This document shows positions 5,560 through 8,938 of a stretch of 8,938 bases of DNA, piece by piece (the stretch's first letter is position 1; every line of letters starts with the position of its first letter). Source of the stretch: Methylobacter sp. (GTDB lineage: Bacteria; Pseudomonadota; Gammaproteobacteria; Methylococcales; Methylomonadaceae). The notes beneath the pieces are model-generated. The model saw nothing but the letters and a program-made list of their open reading frames with translations. It searched no databases and was not told the origin of the DNA. Both the position numbers and the translations under genes were made by a program. The stretch is taken from contig PMJA01000126.1 of assembly GCA_003158415.1 (NCBI GenBank), positions 521-9,458 of the forward strand, given 5' to 3'.

Positions 5560-6486
5560 TTGGCTGAAAAAATTATTCGTATCGCCACGCGTCAGAGCCC
5601 ATTGGCGTTGTGGCAGGCAGAGCACGTCGCAGAGCTGTTGACGCGGGCATTTCCAGGGTTGAAGACCACGTTGGTAAAAATGGTGACACGGGGCGATAAA
5701 ATTCTCGATGCGCCTTTAGCCAAAATCGGCGGCAAAGGTTTGTTTGTTAAAGAGCTGGAGCAAGGCATGCTGGAGGGTTTGGCCGATATTGCCGTACACT
5801 CCATGAAAGATGTGCCGGTAGATTTTCCTGTGGGCCTTCATTTGGCGGCCATTTTATCCCGCGAAGACCCAACCGACGCCTTTGTGTCAAATCGTTATTC
5901 AACGTTAAATGAATTGCCGGTTAACGCCAGAATCGGCACCTCCAGCCTGCGTAGACAATGCCAGATTAAAGAACGGTTTCCGGATGCCGATGTCATGCCG
6001 TTAAGAGGCAATGTCAACACCCGCTTGGCCAAACTGGATGCAGGCGATTATGATGCGATTATTCTGGCTTCAGCAGGATTAAAAAGATTGGGCATGGCGG
6101 AACGTATCACTCAATCCCTGGATGCCAGCGTCAGTTTGCCGGCAATAGGACAGGGCGCCATAGGCATAGAATGCCGTGTCGATGATCCGGAAATTAATGA
6201 CCTGTTAAAAGTGCTGCATGACAGTGAAACCGGGATCTGCGTGACCGCTGAACGCGCGATGAATGCACGGTTGAACGGCGGCTGTCAGGTGCCGATCGGC
6301 GGTTTTGCGCAATATCAGGGCGAGCAATTATTCATGCGCGGATTGGTCGGCAGTCCCGACGGCAGTGTCCTTTATCGGGCCGAACGCACGGGCGGACTGG
6401 ATCAGGCGGAGACCATCGGTCGGCTGATTGCAGAAGATTTACTGGCACAGGGCGCAGATAAAATTCTGCAGGCGTTGTTTCATTGA
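5560..6486 (+). CDS. hemC: Porphobilinogen deaminase (hydroxymethylbilane synthase)
   Basis: Cytoplasmic enzyme that polymerises four porphobilinogen units into hydroxymethylbilane, the linear tetrapyrrole precursor, on a covalent dipyrromethane cofactor. The open frame extends to a TTG at 5539, but TTG 5560 is chosen because GAAGG precedes it by 7 nt and the resulting 308-residue protein falls in exact E. coli register: cofactor cysteine C242 (in [11 protein letters not shown]), catalytic D84 (HSMKDVP), and binding residues R11, S13, R131, R132, R149 and R155. [13 protein letters not shown] spans 7-19. Domains 1 and 2 and the small C-terminal domain that carries C242 are all present. It is the first gene of hemC-hemD-hemX-hemY, and its TGA overlaps the hemD start by 3 bp. 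In E. coli cyaA lies upstream; here it is uppP. Confidence 0.96.
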   Translation: MAEKIIRIATRQSPLALWQAEHVAELLTRAFPGLKTTLVKMVTRGDKILDAPLAKIGGKGLFVKELEQGMLEGLADIAVHSMKDVPVDFPVGLHLAAILSREDPTDAFVSNRYSTLNELPVNARIGTSSLRRQCQIKERFPDADVMPLRGNVNTRLAKLDAGDYDAIILASAGLKRLGMAERITQSLDASVSLPAIGQGAIGIECRVDDPEINDLLKVLHDSETGICVTAERAMNARLNGGCQVPIGGFAQYQGEQLFMRGLVGSPDGSVLYRAERTGGLDQAETIGRLIAEDLLAQGADKILQALFH

Positions 6487-7274
6487 TTAAGTTGTTGAAC
6501 GGGGCGCACGTTTTAGTGACCCGTCCTGCACATCAAGCAGAAAATTTATGTCGTTTGATTGAAGGACGGGGCGGCGTGGCGATCCGGTTTCCAACCCTGG
6601 CTATTGCGGCGTTTGCGGATACGCAAGCGATACAAAACCGGCTGGCGCAGCTGGACAGCTATCAATGGCTGGTTTTTATCAGCGCCAATGCAGTAACTAT
6701 GCACAGTTACTATTCAGATGGTGATAAAATAGAAAAATTTAAGTCTGTACGAATTGCCGCCATAGGCAAGGCAACTGCGCAAGCCTTAGCGCTGGCGGGG
6801 TTGCAGGTCGATTTAGTACCGGATCATGGTTATAACAGTGAAGCCTTGCTGGCAATGCCACAGATGCAGCAGATGCAGGGGCTACGTTGTTTGATTGTTC
6901 GCGGTGCAGGCGGGCGCGAAGAGCTGGCGACGGCATTACGCAGCAGAGGCGCAACCGTTGATTATCTGGATGTCTACAGAAGGATAATACCCGACAGTGA
7001 TAGCTCGCCGGTAAGTTTGTTGCTTGCTCAGGATAAGTTGAATGTTATCACCGCAACCAGTGGTGCAGCGGTGCAAAACTTAGTCATCATGCTGGAAGAA
7101 AAATATCACCGGCGGTTATTCGTAGCGCCCCTGGTGGTGGTTAGCGATAGAATCGGGCAGATAGCCGCCGACTTGGGCTTTAAACGAATTGCAGTGACGG
7201 AAAGTCCTTCAGATGCAGCAATTCTTGAAACAGTAACAATGTGTGTAACAGGGGGAATAGCGTGGCCGAATTGA
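6483..7274 (+). CDS. hemD: Uroporphyrinogen-III synthase
   Basis: Cytoplasmic enzyme that inverts ring D of hydroxymethylbilane and closes the macrocycle to uroporphyrinogen III. The family is poorly conserved in sequence, so the call rests on a few signatures and on position directly after hemC. Signatures: VLVTRP near the N terminus (10-15), [10 protein letters not shown] (62-71), the central [12 protein letters not shown] (137-148) followed by DYLDVYRR (160-167), and [12 protein letters not shown] (189-200). The 263 residues are slightly more than the E. coli 246. The start is TTG at 6483, overlapping the hemC stop (TTGA), which suggests translational coupling; TTG at 6492 or 6495 is also possible because the ribosome-binding site (AGG at 6470-6472) is weak. 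The 3' end overlaps hemX by 13 bp. Confidence 0.9.
   Translation: MIKLLNGAHVLVTRPAHQAENLCRLIEGRGGVAIRFPTLAIAAFADTQAIQNRLAQLDSYQWLVFISANAVTMHSYYSDGDKIEKFKSVRIAAIGKATAQALALAGLQVDLVPDHGYNSEALLAMPQMQQMQGLRCLIVRGAGGREELATALRSRGATVDYLDVYRRIIPDSDSSPVSLLLAQDKLNVITATSGAAVQNLVIMLEEKYHRRLFVAPLVVVSDRIGQIAADLGFKRIAVTESPSDAAILETVTMCVTGGIAWPN
7250..7256 (+). promoter_or_regulatory. Ribosome-binding site that fixes the hemX GTG start
   Basis: AGGGGGA lies 5 nt before the GTG at 7262 and inside the hemD coding region. It supports GTG 7262 over the in-frame GTG at 7241, which has no such site. Confidence 0.7.
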
Positions 7275-8473
7275 GTGAACAACAAGAACAAGATTTGGGG
7301 GAGACCAAACAAGCTCGCCGGTCGCGTAGCGGATTCTGGTTTGGCGTTATTATTCTGCTTATTATTATCGGGCTGGCCGCCGCCGGATTTTATTTTTTTA
7401 CGCAATTACGGGATCAGCAGCAAGGCTTAGGTGGTGAAGTTAAAGGGCAAATGTCCAAGCAGATTGCCGACTATCAGTCCCAACTTGTCGCCATTCAGTC
7501 CCAGCTTGCAACCCTGGAAGCGGATGCTGCCGGCAAGGATACCCACTTTACTAAAACGCTCGCCGACTTCTCCCAGTTGCACAACGAAAAACTGGACAGC
7601 ACTCGCAAGGAGCTGAATGATGCAATCGCACGATTGCAACGTCAATTGGGAAAGACGCGCGGTGATTGGTTAATTGCCGATGCCGAATATTTATTAAGTG
7701 TCGCCAATGAGCGCCTGCATTTAGTCGGCGATGTCAACACCACGCGCGAAGCATTAGAGGCCGCCGATCAACGCTTAAGAGAAAGCGGCGATGCGGGGGT
7801 CTTTAAGGTGCGCGAAGAGATTGCCAGGGAAGTTTCCGTACTCAAGAGCGTTATAATCCCCGATATTGTCGGCACTTATGCGTCAATACAGACCCTGCAA
7901 GACCGTGTCGATAAATTAGCCCTGTTGTTACCTTATACCGGTAAACCATTGACAGCGTCTGCCCCGGTAAAACAGTCATCCGACGATTCAGCAGAAGATA
8001 AAAGCCTGCTTGATTCCGCCATGAATCAACTGGGGGGTATAGTGACTATCAGGCACACAGAGCATGAAGTTAAAGCCATATTAACGCCCGAGGAAGCGCA
8101 ATTTATACGTGAGCAATTACGGGTGAAATTGGAAATGGTGAAAATTGCGCTGGTTCAGCGCAATGAAGCGCTTTTTCAATCCAGTCTGGCGGATGCAAAA
8201 AAATGGACGGAGCAGAATTTTACCAAGAACGAGGATGTTAATAATTTTATCGCCGAGCTGGAGCGCTTAGATAACCTTAAAATTCGTAGCCAGTTTCCTG
8301 AGATCAGCGCCTCGTTAAAAATGCTCAAGGATATTGCTACTCTGCGTATAGAAACAGATAAAGCGATGCAGCCGTCAGCAACTGAAGCCGCCGATAAAGA
8401 AATTAATCCAGTTGAACCGATAAAGCCGGTTGAAACAACGACTCCAGCCGAAGCAGTGCCTTCACCGCGATAA
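7262..8473 (+). CDS. hemX: HemX, membrane-anchored protein of the hem operon (uroporphyrinogen-III C-methyltransferase-like family name)
   Basis: Bitopic inner-membrane protein whose precise role is unsettled. It is often labelled uroporphyrinogen-III methyltransferase, but the sequence shows no recognisable SAM-dependent methyltransferase motifs. From GTG 7262 it has 403 residues (E. coli HemX about 393). A charged cytoplasmic N terminus (1-23, with RRSRS just before the membrane) is followed by one membrane segment at 24-46, then a probable coiled coil rich in Q, L and K (about 48-130), and a soluble, probably periplasmic domain containing DWLIADAEYLLSVANERL, a pattern typical of HemX. The last 35 or so residues are rich in P, E and T and look disordered. 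The gene overlaps hemD by 13 bp and precedes hemY by 10 bp, so translation is probably coupled along the operon. Confidence 0.9.
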   Translation: MAELSEQQEQDLGETKQARRSRSGFWFGVIILLIIIGLAAAGFYFFTQLRDQQQGLGGEVKGQMSKQIADYQSQLVAIQSQLATLEADAAGKDTHFTKTLADFSQLHNEKLDSTRKELNDAIARLQRQLGKTRGDWLIADAEYLLSVANERLHLVGDVNTTREALEAADQRLRESGDAGVFKVREEIAREVSVLKSVIIPDIVGTYASIQTLQDRVDKLALLLPYTGKPLTASAPVKQSSDDSAEDKSLLDSAMNQLGGIVTIRHTEHEVKAILTPEEAQFIREQLRVKLEMVKIALVQRNEALFQSSLADAKKWTEQNFTKNEDVNNFIAELERLDNLKIRSQFPEISASLKMLKDIATLRIETDKAMQPSATEAADKEINPVEPIKPVETTTPAEAVPSPR

Positions 8474-8483
8474 GAGATACTTG

Positions 8484-8938
8484 ATGAAAAAATTACTTTA
8501 TTTTCTAGGCTCTCTGTTTGCTACCGCTGTAGCCGTGTTTTTGGTCAATAACTGGTTGCAAGGTTTTGGTGATCCGGGTTATGTACTGATTGGCATTGGT
8601 CAATGGTCACTGGAAACATCGCTGGTGGTTTTTGCGGTGAGCCTGATTATCGGCTTTTTTGTATTTTATTTATTTTTCAGACTATTGGGCTGGCTGTTCA
8701 GGCTGCCAGGACAACTTAAAAGCCGCAGCAGGAACATTAAATTTAACCGATCTCAGGAAGCCCTGATCGCAGGCTTGGTCGATTCCGCCGAAGGTAATTG
8801 GGAAAAAGCGGAAAATGTTTTGATTAAACATGCGTCCCATAGCGGCGCGCCGCTCATTCATTATTTAACGGCGGCAAGAGCCGCTCAGTCCCGGGGCGCG
8901 TTTGACAAAAGGGATGAATATTTAAAAAAAGCCGCTGA
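8484..8938 (+). CDS. hemY: HemY, tetrapyrrole-operon membrane protein, partial (C terminus beyond the window edge)
   Basis: Proteobacterial HemY family, an inner-membrane protein with TPR-like repeats and uncertain function; it is unrelated to the Bacillus protoporphyrinogen oxidase of the same name. The ATG at 8484 follows the hemX stop by 10 nt, with AAGAGA (8472-8477) as ribosome-binding site. The frame is open for 151 codons to the window edge, and full-length family members are roughly 400 residues, so more than half is missing. Two membrane segments are visible at about 4-21 and 45-68, with the conserved GDPGYVLIGIGQWSLETSL (28-46) between them. A basic stretch at 78-88 follows, then a helical repeat region (EALIAGLVDSAEGNWEKAE, from 92). 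The absence from the longer-frame list of genes is due to truncation only. Confidence 0.9.
   Translation, partial: MKKLLYFLGSLFATAVAVFLVNNWLQGFGDPGYVLIGIGQWSLETSLVVFAVSLIIGFFVFYLFFRLLGWLFRLPGQLKSRSRNIKFNRSQEALIAGLVDSAEGNWEKAENVLIKHASHSGAPLIHYLTAARAAQSRGAFDKRDEYLKKAA

Noticed and set aside
1..8938. A new defence, mobile or biosynthetic system
   Set aside because: All long genes are well-known housekeeping families in expected neighbourhoods; no transposase, integrase, toxin or unknown gene cluster is present.

Overview
The window reads as an ordinary chromosomal stretch of a gammaproteobacterium. Every recognisable protein has a clear enterobacterial counterpart, and three neighbourhoods match known gammaproteobacterial synteny: divergent nudE/yrfG, divergent rhlB/trxA followed by rho, and hemC-hemD-hemX-hemY. 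The palindromic intergenic repeats and balanced base composition would suit a methanotroph-like lineage (Methylococcales) or a relative, but that is a guess; no marker gene here fixes the genus.

Layout. 1-374 (-) is the N-terminal two thirds of nudE (Nudix hydrolase), cut by the window edge. 419-1075 (+) is a YrfG-type HAD nucleotidase. 1038-2321 (-) is the DEAD-box RNA helicase RhlB, whose 3' end overlaps the yrfG 3' end by 38 bp. A 98-bp divergent region separates rhlB from trxA (2420-2746, +, GTG start) and holds a near-consensus sigma70 promoter for trxA. Between trxA and rho (2932-4188) lie a hairpin, a likely rho promoter and a C-rich, G-poor leader of about 115 nt that resembles a Rho-utilisation site and also holds a 31-codon ORF. 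The 335-bp gap after rho contains a perfect 15-bp palindrome of REP type, other small inverted repeats and a dispersed-repeat-like sequence, but no convincing gene. uppP follows (4524-5351), then a 187-bp gap with a 14-bp perfect hairpin flanked by 7-bp direct repeats. The tetrapyrrole operon hemC-hemD-hemX-hemY runs from 5560 to the window end with overlaps or a very short gap; hemY is truncated.

Functionally the region joins nucleotide housekeeping (NudE, YrfG), RNA metabolism and transcription termination (RhlB, Rho), thiol redox (TrxA), lipid-carrier recycling for the cell wall (UppP) and early tetrapyrrole synthesis (HemC makes hydroxymethylbilane, HemD closes it to uroporphyrinogen III; HemX and HemY are membrane-anchored companions). 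Four starts (trxA GTG, hemC TTG, hemD TTG, hemX GTG) are non-ATG, and for three of them the longest open frame would give a wrong N terminus.

I see no new defence, mobile or biosynthetic system. The parts most worth a second look are the rho leader and the palindromic elements between genes.
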